A stretch of DNA of 42,525 nucleotides from assembly GCA_028533045.1 (NCBI GenBank), contig JAQQAP010000035.1:1-42525 (forward strand), given 5' to 3'. Below the pieces are notes generated by a model that was not told where the DNA came from, made no database searches, and saw only the letters and a program-made list of their open reading frames with translations. Origin of the DNA: Spirochaetales bacterium (GTDB lineage Bacteria > Spirochaetota > Spirochaetia > DSM-2461). The position numbers and the translations under genes are program-made. Of this stretch, positions 16,522 to 24,389 are shown in pieces. Every line of letters starts with the position of its first letter. Positions within the stretch are counted from its first letter, which is position 1.

Positions 16522-18378
16522 ATGAAATTGAAATCTATACTTGCGGCGGTTTTTCTGCTGCTCAGTTTCTCCTTGATGGCCAATGAAGCTTTTGTCATTG
16601 ACCGCTACAGTGTGGAGATGGATGTAGGGGAAGACAACTCCTATGAGGTGACCGAGACTCTGGAGCTGGATTTTTCTGCCGACCGCCACGGAATAATCCG
16701 TGATATTCCCCTCTATTTTGATGATATGCCCGTGGTAATCAGTAAAATACGGGTGCCCGGTTATGAGACCAGTATTAGTCAGGACAGGGAATATACCCAT
16801 ATACGTATTGGTTCTGCCGATACCTACGTGAGGGGAAAGGTTAAATATACCATCTCCTACCATTACGATGTGGGAGCGGACAATTTGCCCGATATGGATG
16901 AGTTTAACTTTAACTTGATAGGGGTTCAATGGGATACGCAGGTAAAGGAAGGGGACTTTCGCATCACCCTGCCCAAAGCCTTTGATGCTTCCCGGGTCAA
17001 CTGTACCTCCGGTCCCTACGGCTCCACCGACAATAGCGGTGTGGAATGGACCGTTGAGGGGAATGTGATTGAGGGTAAGCTGATTCGGTCCTTGAATAAT
17101 TATGAAGGGCTGACTGTGGCTCTTCCTCTTCCCGAGGGCTATTGGGTGGGGGCAAAGAAACACCGTCCTCCCTTCTGGTTTATCGATACGGTTGTGGCCT
17201 ATGCTCTTTTTGCTCTGGCTGCGGTTCTTTCCTTCCTGCTCTGGCTGGCCAAGGGACGTGATAATCAGCTTTTTCCTACGGTCCAGTTTGAGCCACCCCA
17301 GGGAATGACACCCGCTGAGATTGGTTATATCATTGATGGGAGTGTGGATAACAAGGATGTCACGTCTCTGATTATCTACTGGGCCGAGAAGGGCTACCTG
17401 GCTATTGAGGAAGTGAAAAATGGGCGAGGGAAGACTACCGAACTCGCCCTGATTAAGCTGGGAGTGCCGGGATCGGATGCCCGCTCCTACGAAAAGAAGA
17501 TTTTCAAAGATCTCTTTAAGAGCGGTTCCGGTGGACGGGTTACCACGAAAGATCTAACCAATAGCTTCTATAAAACCCTCTCCTGGGGGGTAAGAAATGT
17601 TACCAAAACCTTTACGGACAGTAAGGAAAACAGGATTTTTGTCAGAAGTTCGGGAGGGACAACCTTTCTGGCTTTTCTTCTTTCTATGGTTCCCATGTCT
17701 TTCATGGGAGTTCGAACTGTGGGACAGTTAGGCGGGGGAGGGCCCTTATGGGTTTTTTGTATATTTTTTGCCATTTTTACCTCAGTCTTTTATGTTCAAA
17801 CAGGAACTTTTATCAGTAACTTAAGAATGGGACAAAACGGCGGTAAGGTCATGGTTGTTTTAGCCATTGTTTCCACTGTACTGATCGGGGCCTTGGTTGT
17901 CTTTGAGTTTGACTATCCTCTTGTAAAATATCTTGCCGCTGTGGGAAGCTCCTTTACCGCAGCCTTCTTTGCCTCCATAATGTCCAAACGTACCGAATAC
18001 GGCGATAAGATCCTGGAAAAGGTGTTAGGGTTCCGGGATTTTATCAAGGAAGCGGAAAGTGACAAGCTGGAGATGATGTTTGAAAGCAATCCTTCCTACT
18101 TCTATCATATTCTGCCCTATGCCATGGTTTTAGGCTTGAGTGATAAGTGGTCTTCCCATTTTGATTCTCTTGCCGTTGAACCGCCCGACTGGTACCGGGG
18201 TAATCGTTATGACCGCTTCAATACGCGCGACTTTGAACGGGATCTTTCACGGAGCTTTGGTTCTCTTAGCGGGGCTATGAGTTCCTCCCCCTCCTCTTCG
18301 GGAGGTTCGAGCGGTAGTTCCTCCTCGGGCGGTTCTTCCGGCGGCGGTGCCGGAGGCGGCGGCGGAAGCAGCTGGTAG
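16522..18378 (+). CDS. DUF2207 family membrane protein with Gly/Ser-rich tail
   Basis: The 618-residue protein has a signal peptide (MKLKSILAAVFLLLSFSLMANE), an extracytoplasmic DUF2207 domain (VIDRYSVEMDVGEDNSYEVTETLELDF, then RHGIIRDIPL), a membrane helix near residue 220, a cytoplasmic middle domain, a transmembrane pair near 380-460 and a C-terminal run of Ser and Gly ending in Trp. This architecture is typical of DUF2207 proteins that accompany LemA. Of three stacked ATGs I chose 16522 because AGGGG lies six bases before it. A strong terminator follows. Function is unknown; a cell-envelope role is usually assumed. Confidence 0.9.
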   Translation: MKLKSILAAVFLLLSFSLMANEAFVIDRYSVEMDVGEDNSYEVTETLELDFSADRHGIIRDIPLYFDDMPVVISKIRVPGYETSISQDREYTHIRIGSADTYVRGKVKYTISYHYDVGADNLPDMDEFNFNLIGVQWDTQVKEGDFRITLPKAFDASRVNCTSGPYGSTDNSGVEWTVEGNVIEGKLIRSLNNYEGLTVALPLPEGYWVGAKKHRPPFWFIDTVVAYALFALAAVLSFLLWLAKGRDNQLFPTVQFEPPQGMTPAEIGYIIDGSVDNKDVTSLIIYWAEKGYLAIEEVKNGRGKTTELALIKLGVPGSDARSYEKKIFKDLFKSGSGGRVTTKDLTNSFYKTLSWGVRNVTKTFTDSKENRIFVRSSGGTTFLAFLLSMVPMSFMGVRTVGQLGGGGPLWVFCIFFAIFTSVFYVQTGTFISNLRMGQNGGKVMVVLAIVSTVLIGALVVFEFDYPLVKYLAAVGSSFTAAFFASIMSKRTEYGDKILEKVLGFRDFIKEAESDKLEMMFESNPSYFYHILPYAMVLGLSDKWSSHFDSLAVEPPDWYRGNRYDRFNTRDFERDLSRSFGSLSGAMSSSPSSSGGSSGSSSSGGSSGGGAGGGGGSSW

Positions 18379-18389
18379 TTTTCTTTTAG

Positions 18390-18420
18390 GGGAATCGGTT
18401 GCCCGGTTCCCTTTTTCTTC
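18390..18420 (+). terminator. Intrinsic terminator of lemA-DUF2207
   Basis: GGGAATCGG (18390-18398) pairs with CCGGTTCCC (18403-18411), nine pairs with one G-U, around a TTGC loop. TTTTTCTT follows. Confidence 0.8.
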
Positions 18421-18463
18421 CTATTAGTAGATAATAAATCCACTCCAAAATAGAGGATCGTAA

Positions 18464-19033
18464 ATGAAAGTTACCAACATGAAAATCAAAGGTTCTTGGC
18501 GGGAAGTTGCCGACTCAGCCCGGACGACTATTAATATGGAGCCCGGCACAAAGGAACCCAGCTCACTGTGGAAAAGAAAAATGCTCCTGGCCGAGCATTC
18601 CCCCATTCGTCAGATGTTCATAAGTGCCAAGTGGATTGATTTACCCTATTGGGTTTCTGTTCATTTTGTTCGTCATAAGATAGGGATAGAGCACTGGGTT
18701 CGGACTCAGCGGAGTGACCGGACCGGGACCGAAAGGGGAGCCAGTCCCCAGAATGCGGAAGTGGAACATGAGATCCTGGCCAGTTTTCAGGCGGTCATTG
18801 CCATTTCCCGTAAACGTCTATGTCGCCAGGCTTCTCCCGAAACGCAGCAGGCCTGGAAGCTCATGGTAGATGAGTTGAAAGAAATTGAGCCGGAGCTTTA
18901 TTCTGTCTGTGTTCCCGATTGTGTATACCGGGGATGGTGTATGGAATACAAGTCCTGCGGTTACCATGAGACCAAAGCGTTTCAGAAAGCTGTTGAAGAG
19001 TACCGGGAAGGAATCAACCAGCTCAAGGATTAA
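18464..19033 (+). CDS. ThyX-like protein, divergent subfamily
   Basis: The protein resembles flavin-dependent thymidylate synthase (ThyX), which methylates dUMP using methylenetetrahydrofolate and FADH2. AEHSPIRQM and VHFVRHKIGIEHWVRTQRSDR sit where ThyX has its substrate His and the RHR-x7-S motif. Here that motif is RHK-x7-R, so the conserved Ser is absent. The C-terminus has a C-x3-C-x5-C-x5-C cluster (CVPDCVYRGWCMEYKSC) not found in classical ThyX. I recall similar sequences among clostridial and phage ThyX-like proteins, so this may be a stable subfamily. At 189 residues it is slightly short. GAGG lies seven bases before ATG. Activity is uncertain. Confidence 0.55.
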   Translation: MKVTNMKIKGSWREVADSARTTINMEPGTKEPSSLWKRKMLLAEHSPIRQMFISAKWIDLPYWVSVHFVRHKIGIEHWVRTQRSDRTGTERGASPQNAEVEHEILASFQAVIAISRKRLCRQASPETQQAWKLMVDELKEIEPELYSVCVPDCVYRGWCMEYKSCGYHETKAFQKAVEEYREGINQLKD

Positions 19034-19130
19034 ATTGTTCCCTTGTTTGGTATTAATTATTGTCTAAAACCCTACTTTTGTTCTCTTCCTCTTATTGTTG
19101 AATAACCCTATTGTAAACTTGGAGGTAATT

Positions 19131-19466
19131 ATGGGGGAGTCAGCCAGACAGGGGTGTTTTGAGTTTGATGAGGTTCACGGGTATCTGGAAAGGAAGGAAG
19201 GCTTTATTTTCTCCCTCTTAAGGGAGGAGTGCCCCAATGTGAAAATTTCCTTTCGACTAACAAAGGAAGGCCAAAAAAGGCAATTCAAAGTGCGCCATGA
19301 TAATGGACATGTCTATCAGCTTAATTTTACCGATGCCTTCCTGTTCTCCCGTACCCTGGAAGATTTAAAGTGTGAATTGCTCTTTAATCTGGAGTATATG
19401 AAGAAGGCTAATTGTTCGAGCCGCGCCTCTTTTTGCCGGGGAGGCACGAGAATTAAAGACTTTTAG
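19131..19466 (+). CDS. Hypothetical 111-residue protein
   Basis: The start at 19131 follows a GGAGG ribosome site by five bases, which is good evidence that the gene is translated. The product is small, soluble and mixed alpha/beta, with FSLLREECPNVKISFRLTKEGQKRQFKVRHD in the middle and a Cys-containing, basic tail (ANCSSRASFCRGGTRIKDF). I recognise no family. It stands alone between the ThyX-like and acyl-ligase genes. Confidence 0.6.
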   Translation: MGESARQGCFEFDEVHGYLERKEGFIFSLLREECPNVKISFRLTKEGQKRQFKVRHDNGHVYQLNFTDAFLFSRTLEDLKCELLFNLEYMKKANCSSRASFCRGGTRIKDF

Positions 19467-19499
19467 CTTATTTTTCTTTCGTTTTGTTCGGATTGGTTG

Positions 19500-19505
19500 T
19501 ATGAT
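19500..19505 (+). promoter_or_regulatory. -10 hexamer 6 bp before the acyl-ligase gene
   Basis: TATGAT matches five of six consensus bases and ends 6 bp before ATG 19512. No ribosome site is present. The -35 region is weak. Confidence 0.4.
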
Positions 19506-19511
19506 TAAACT

Positions 19512-21194
19512 ATGAGTGTTAAACAGTTTGATCCCTTACTTTATATTGAACCCTATAGGGGAAAGAGTTTTACCGGGGAGTGGCCCACCCTTCCGGAAAT
19601 GATTGATATAACGGTGGACAAGTTTTCCGCCAAGACCGCCTTCCGTGCTTTTACGCCGGAGGAGAGGGCCTTTAGTTATGGAGAACTCCAGAGGCTTTGC
19701 CGCCAGATTGCCGCTTATTTGTGTGAATCGGGGATAGAGAAGGGTGATCGCGTGGGGGTTACCGGAAAAAACAGTCCTGAATGGGGAATTGCCTACCTGT
19801 CTGTTCTCTATGCGGGAGCGGTGGTTGTCCCCATTGATTACGCTCTTACGAAAGAGGAGGCCTCCGGTCTCTTGAATCGGGCCGGGGTAAAAGCTCTCTT
19901 TGCCGACGGGGAAGTTCTTGACTATTACCGGAAAGAGCATGGCAGTGAGTATGCCGTTTACAGTCTGGTTCCGGGAAGGGATGATTTTATTCTGGGCTTG
20001 GAGGCTCAGGGAGAGGTTATACCTGCCTTGCCCGAAGAGAATGATTTGGCAGCCATTTTATTTACTTCCGGGACAACCGGTGTGGCCAAAGGGGTTATGC
20101 TGACTCACAAGAACTTTGTGAGCGACTGTTACCTGGCCCAGGGAAATATGAATATTTTCGATACCGACGTATTCTATGCTCTTCTTCCACTCCATCACTC
20201 CTATACGATGTTGGCCGTATTTATCGAGGGGCTTTCTGTGGGATCGGAGATTATCTTTGGAAGCTCTCTGGTGGTAAGTCAGCTTTTAAAGGAACTCAAG
20301 GAAGGGAAGGTTACCATGTTCTTGGGGGTTCCCCTTCTTTTTAACAAGATTATCAAGAGTCTCATGAAGGGAATCCGTGAAAAGGGCCTTTTGGTTTACG
20401 GGCTTATTAAAACTATGATGTTTATTAGCGGAACCATAAAGAAAATCACCGGGAAGAACGTGGGTAAGGCTATGTTTGGTGGAATTCTGGATAAGGTCTC
20501 CCTTAGGACAAACCGAATTTGTATTTCCGGGGGCGGTCCTCTACCGGCATCCACCTTTCGTATGTATAACCAGTTGGGGATTGATTTTGTACAGGGCTAT
20601 GGTCTTACGGAAACATCTCCCATTCTTTGTCTGAATCCTACCTATGCCTTTAATGTGAATTCGGTGGGGAAGATTATCCCCGGAGTAGAAGGAAAAATCT
20701 TTGACCCCGATGAAGAAGGGGTAGGGGAGTTCTGTGTAAAAGGCCCCATGGTGATGCAGGGGTACTATCTGGATGTGGAGGCTACCGACAAGGTTATTGA
20801 CCGGGAAGGCTGGTTTCATACGGGCGATATGGGATTTGTGGATAATAAAAACTATCTTCATCTGACAGGACGGGCTAAATCCATTATTGTAACGGAAGGG
20901 GGAAAGAATGTTTTCCCCGAAGAGATCGAAGACAAATTCCAGCTTTACGATGAAATAGAACAGATTCTTGTCCGCGGTTTTATTCTGGATAAAAAGATGA
21001 AAACCGAAGGGATCGAAGCTCTCATCTACCCTGTACAGGATGGTAAACTGGATATTTCCGAGGACAGGATGAATAACATCATATCCGAAGTGAACCGGGA
21101 ACTTAGGCCTTACCAGAAAATTACCAGAATAACTGTGCTCGCTGAACCGATGGAGATGACTTCTACCAAGAAGATTAAGCGTTTTACCGTTTAG
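19512..21194 (+). CDS. AMP-forming acyl-CoA/acyl-ACP ligase
   Basis: This is an adenylate-forming enzyme that activates a carboxylic acid, probably a fatty acid, with ATP for transfer to CoA or ACP. The phosphate-binding loop is LFTSGTTGVAKGVMLTHKN near residue 180. GYGLTETSPI near 356 and the hinge GWFHTGDMGFVD near 435 are the other core motifs. The C-terminal catalytic lysine is likely within MTSTKKIKRFTV. Hydrophobic residues around 290-310 (LLVYGLIKTMMFISGTI) suggest membrane association, as in long-chain acyl-ACP synthetases. Start: TATGAT lies 6 bp before ATG and there is no Shine-Dalgarno. The stop abuts the convergent permease stop with no gap. Confidence 0.9.
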   Translation: MSVKQFDPLLYIEPYRGKSFTGEWPTLPEMIDITVDKFSAKTAFRAFTPEERAFSYGELQRLCRQIAAYLCESGIEKGDRVGVTGKNSPEWGIAYLSVLYAGAVVVPIDYALTKEEASGLLNRAGVKALFADGEVLDYYRKEHGSEYAVYSLVPGRDDFILGLEAQGEVIPALPEENDLAAILFTSGTTGVAKGVMLTHKNFVSDCYLAQGNMNIFDTDVFYALLPLHHSYTMLAVFIEGLSVGSEIIFGSSLVVSQLLKELKEGKVTMFLGVPLLFNKIIKSLMKGIREKGLLVYGLIKTMMFISGTIKKITGKNVGKAMFGGILDKVSLRTNRICISGGGPLPASTFRMYNQLGIDFVQGYGLTETSPILCLNPTYAFNVNSVGKIIPGVEGKIFDPDEEGVGEFCVKGPMVMQGYYLDVEATDKVIDREGWFHTGDMGFVDNKNYLHLTGRAKSIIVTEGGKNVFPEEIEDKFQLYDEIEQILVRGFILDKKMKTEGIEALIYPVQDGKLDISEDRMNNIISEVNRELRPYQKITRITVLAEPMEMTSTKKIKRFTV

Positions 21195-23459
21195 TTATAG
21201 AAACCACCGTTTAAACCAGGGTTTCAAGCCGGTGTTTTTTCTCACCATTATTACGGTACAGTCCGCCCTTTCTCCTATTCTTCTTGGGAGGGATCCAAAG
21301 AGGATTTGGGAAAAGAGGGGGACTTCCGAAGCCCCCAACAGAAGTATATCGTAGTCTTTTGATTCCTTGACGATTGTTTTCACCGGGTCATCGGCAGTTA
21401 TGATTATCTGTTTACAGGGGATTTCGGGGAGGTCTCTTTTCCCTTCGGACAGAAATCGTTCTTCCGGCTGTTTTTCCGAATCCTTATTTTTTATCGTAAG
21501 AACCGTTATCTCGGCTTTTTCTTCTTTAGCTATCAGGGTGGCAATTTTCTGAACGAGTTTTCCGTTGGGACCGTTGCCCCTGAGGGCGCAGAGAATCCTT
21601 TTTATTTCTTTCTTATTCTTTCCCGGTTTGATGACCAATAGATCGCAGGCTGTTCGCTCTATGGCCGGATCAAGTACCCGTCCCAGTAGATAGGGCCTTC
21701 CCGCTTTTTCTCCGTTCCAACCGAGTACCAGCAGGCTTCCGTTATGGGAACGAACTCCCTGCATCAGCCCTTCGACCGTATTGTGGGCATAACGGAGAAA
21801 GCCCTGTTCCCCGGGATTCTCCTCTTTAAGAGTATTCAGAAGAAGGGCTTCCTCTTTCTGGGAAAAGCGAGATGCCTCTTTGACGGGAGTTTGATAGGGA
21901 ATGGGGACAACGGTAATAAAACGGATCTTTTCTCCTTTACCCTTTGCCAGTATTCGAGCGTATTGGGTTAGAAGAGAGGCTGTTTCTTCATTTTTCAGAG
22001 CGACAATAATCGCTTTACCAGCGGGGCGGGTTTCATTATGGGAGCTTTCCTCCCCGTGTCTGGTTTTTAGCATATACTCTTTAGACGCGGCTTGACGGGT
22101 TTTTCCGTGGGCCAGGTAGCTCAATACTCCCAGAGTGAGCCAAACGGCTGCGATGAGGTAGGCCTTAATCGATATATCCAAAAGGAAGGCTCCGATGAGA
22201 AGCTGTAGAAGGATGGATAGGATGGGGATGACAGGAAAAAGAGGAATAAGATAACCATAGGAGAGTTCGTGACCCCGCTCAAGGCGGATTTTCATGCCAA
22301 AGAATGTGACTATGCTAAAGAGGAATATGAAAAAAAGGCTGGCTCCGGCCATGACCGTTTCTACGTCAAAGAAAGCGGCCACAATGAGGGTAATGATTCC
22401 CGAGCCGGAGAGGGCTACATGGGGGATACGTGTTTTGGGGGAGATACGGCTAAACGGTTCCGGGAGGTAGTGGTCCCGTCCCAAGGCGAATGAGACCCGG
22501 GTTGACGAAAAGATCGTGGCATTTAAGGCGGATGTGCTGGCAAAAAGGGCAGCGCCGAAAGCCAGTAAGTTGCCGAAGGGAAATAACCGGCCCACCCCAT
22601 CGGCGAATCCGGTGGCGCCTTTTTGGGCGAACCATTCTGAAAGAGAACCGCCGGAAGGATCTCCCCCTATAATGGCAGCAAGACCAACCAGCAGATAGGT
22701 CGTAATAACTGTTATGACCGCAATGAATATTCCCTTTGGGACGTTTTTTTTGGCATCTACCACTTCCTCTGCGGTGTTGGATATAACCTCGTAACCTTCG
22801 AATCCCACCAGGCTGAATCCCATAACCGTTAAAACCTTTCCCCAACCTTCAGTGAGGAAGGGGGTGAAATGGGCGGTTCTTTCCGGGTTCTTTCCCAGAA
22901 CTATAAGGCCTCCCAAGCCGATTAAGAGCAACACCGCCGTTTGTCCCAGAGCAATGATGGCTCCGGTTCGTCCGGTTTTGCCTGCCCCGGAATAGTTAAT
23001 AGCCAGAAAAATCAGGATTATCAAAACGGCTACGGCCCGTTCCAGGAGGGGAAGGTAAGGGAGTAGGTCGGAGAATGTCTCAAAGCCGCAGAGATAGTGG
23101 AGGGTATATTTGGCAAAGGTTATGGCATAGAGGCTTCCCGCTACGGCATGGCCGAACCAGGAGATCCATCCCGTCAGAAAAGCGGGAAAACCGCCCCGGC
23201 TCTCCTGAACATAACTGTATCCCCCTCCCGCCCGGGGCAGTGCCGAACCCAATTCGGCATAGGTCATGACCGAGAAAAACATGATAAGCCCGTTAAGACT
23301 CAGGGCTAACAGCATTCCCCCCGGTCCGGCCATTCCTATTCCAATCCCGGTGGCCACAAATACACCGGCCCCAATCATCATTCCCACGCCCATCATGGTT
23401 ACCTGGAAAAGGGTCATCTCCCGGGATAGTTCCGCTTTGACAGTTTTCTTTTCGCTCAC
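21195..23459 (-). CDS. APC superfamily amino-acid permease with two C-terminal USP domains
   Basis: Residues about 1-455 form a 12-helix APC permease, with the first-helix signature GVGMMIGAGVFVATGIGIGMAGPGG and RAGGGYSYVQESRGG. Residues about 480-620 and 625-740 are two universal stress protein domains. The first ends LLVLGWNGEKAGRPYLLGRVLDPAIERTACDLLVIKPG and the second LLLGASEVPLFSQILFGSLPRRIGERADCTVIMVRK, so both keep the nucleotide-loop style G-x9-G. Such fusions are thought to regulate transport by ATP or other nucleotides. The start is GTG inside a GTGA overlap with the upstream 58-residue gene, preceded by GGGAG. The substrate is probably a cationic or neutral amino acid. Confidence 0.92.
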   Translation of the reverse strand: MSEKKTVKAELSREMTLFQVTMMGVGMMIGAGVFVATGIGIGMAGPGGMLLALSLNGLIMFFSVMTYAELGSALPRAGGGYSYVQESRGGFPAFLTGWISWFGHAVAGSLYAITFAKYTLHYLCGFETFSDLLPYLPLLERAVAVLIILIFLAINYSGAGKTGRTGAIIALGQTAVLLLIGLGGLIVLGKNPERTAHFTPFLTEGWGKVLTVMGFSLVGFEGYEVISNTAEEVVDAKKNVPKGIFIAVITVITTYLLVGLAAIIGGDPSGGSLSEWFAQKGATGFADGVGRLFPFGNLLAFGAALFASTSALNATIFSSTRVSFALGRDHYLPEPFSRISPKTRIPHVALSGSGIITLIVAAFFDVETVMAGASLFFIFLFSIVTFFGMKIRLERGHELSYGYLIPLFPVIPILSILLQLLIGAFLLDISIKAYLIAAVWLTLGVLSYLAHGKTRQAASKEYMLKTRHGEESSHNETRPAGKAIIVALKNEETASLLTQYARILAKGKGEKIRFITVVPIPYQTPVKEASRFSQKEEALLLNTLKEENPGEQGFLRYAHNTVEGLMQGVRSHNGSLLVLGWNGEKAGRPYLLGRVLDPAIERTACDLLVIKPGKNKKEIKRILCALRGNGPNGKLVQKIATLIAKEEKAEITVLTIKNKDSEKQPEERFLSEGKRDLPEIPCKQIIITADDPVKTIVKESKDYDILLLGASEVPLFSQILFGSLPRRIGERADCTVIMVRKNTGLKPWFKRWFL

Positions 23460-23632
23460 GGTTTATCTCCCTGTTCCCTTGTCAGGCCGAAGCGTTCTTT
23501 TATGCTGTTCAGGCGGCTGATTTTTTCTTTATCGAGAGTTTTGATTATGTGAAGGGAACGGAGAAAAAGGAACCAGGTCAAAGCATAAGCCGCGATGAGG
23601 GCGGCCACTGCAATAATATCACTTTTTGACAT
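23456..23632 (-). CDS. 58-residue single-pass membrane protein, coupled to the permease
   Basis: The product MSKSDIIAVAALIAAYALTW continues with one membrane helix (about residues 5-27), then a charged cytoplasmic helix (LHIIKTLDKEKISRLNSIKERFGLT). An AGAGG ribosome site precedes ATG 23632. Its stop overlaps the permease start (GTGA), a typical sign of translational coupling. It may be a small partner subunit or regulator of the permease; I do not recognise a family. Confidence 0.6.
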   Translation of the reverse strand: MSKSDIIAVAALIAAYALTWFLFLRSLHIIKTLDKEKISRLNSIKERFGLTREQGDKP

Positions 23633-23765
23633 GGGCGGACCTCTTTGCATTAATTATAAGTCCCGGGGATGGTGAAAGCAAGCAAAAGGAGGAGAATAAA
23701 GTTTATAATACGGACAGGGTGTTGTCGTAATTCGGGCCTTATACTAAGAGGAAAAGGAGAATTCT

Positions 23766-24389
23766 ATGAAGCATGAATGGAAGAAACAGGAGAAGGAGCT
23801 GTACCTGCCTAAAGGGGAACCGACAGTAGTTTCTCTTCCCAAGATGAGTTTTTTTACAGTAGAAGGGGAGGGAAATCCCAACGACGAAGCTTTTGGTGAG
23901 TATATTCAGGTTTTGTACTCCCTGTCCTACGCCGTTCGGATGAGTCGGAAGGCGGGGATTGAGCCGGCGGGGTATTTTGAATATACCGTGTATCCTCTGG
24001 AAGGAGTCTGGAGTCTGACAAAGAAGGGCATAGCCGAGTATGACGGCTCTCTTGATAAGGATGAATTGGCCTTTGAATTGATGATTAGGCAGCCCGACTT
24101 CGTTAGGCCCGATTTTGCCGGGGAGATTCTGGAGAGAACAAAGAAAAAAAAGCCCCACCCTTTGCTGGATAAAGTTGAATTTAAATCGATTGAAGAGGGC
24201 CGGTGCGTACAGATGATGCATTTGGGGCCCTATGATGACGAACCGGCCAGTTTTGGGAGAATGGAAGCTTTTTGCCGGGACGAGGGACTAACTCGGAAAA
24301 GCAAAGTCCACCGGGAAATCTATATTTCCGATGTGAGAAGAACGGCACCGGAGAAGTTAAAGACAGTTTTGCGCTTTAAGGTTGAGTAA
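23766..24389 (+). CDS. GyrI-like small-molecule-binding protein
   Basis: The 207-residue protein matches the GyrI-like (SHS2/BRE-type) domain family that binds small hydrophobic molecules: MSFFTVEGEGNPND near residue 27, an EYTVYPLEGVWSL-type strand, and CVQMMHLGPYDDEPASFGRM near 155. No DNA-binding domain is attached, so it is a stand-alone member. An AAAAGGAGA site lies before ATG. It ends exactly where the convergent Cache-protein gene ends. Confidence 0.85.
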   Translation: MKHEWKKQEKELYLPKGEPTVVSLPKMSFFTVEGEGNPNDEAFGEYIQVLYSLSYAVRMSRKAGIEPAGYFEYTVYPLEGVWSLTKKGIAEYDGSLDKDELAFELMIRQPDFVRPDFAGEILERTKKKKPHPLLDKVEFKSIEEGRCVQMMHLGPYDDEPASFGRMEAFCRDEGLTRKSKVHREIYISDVRRTAPEKLKTVLRFKVE

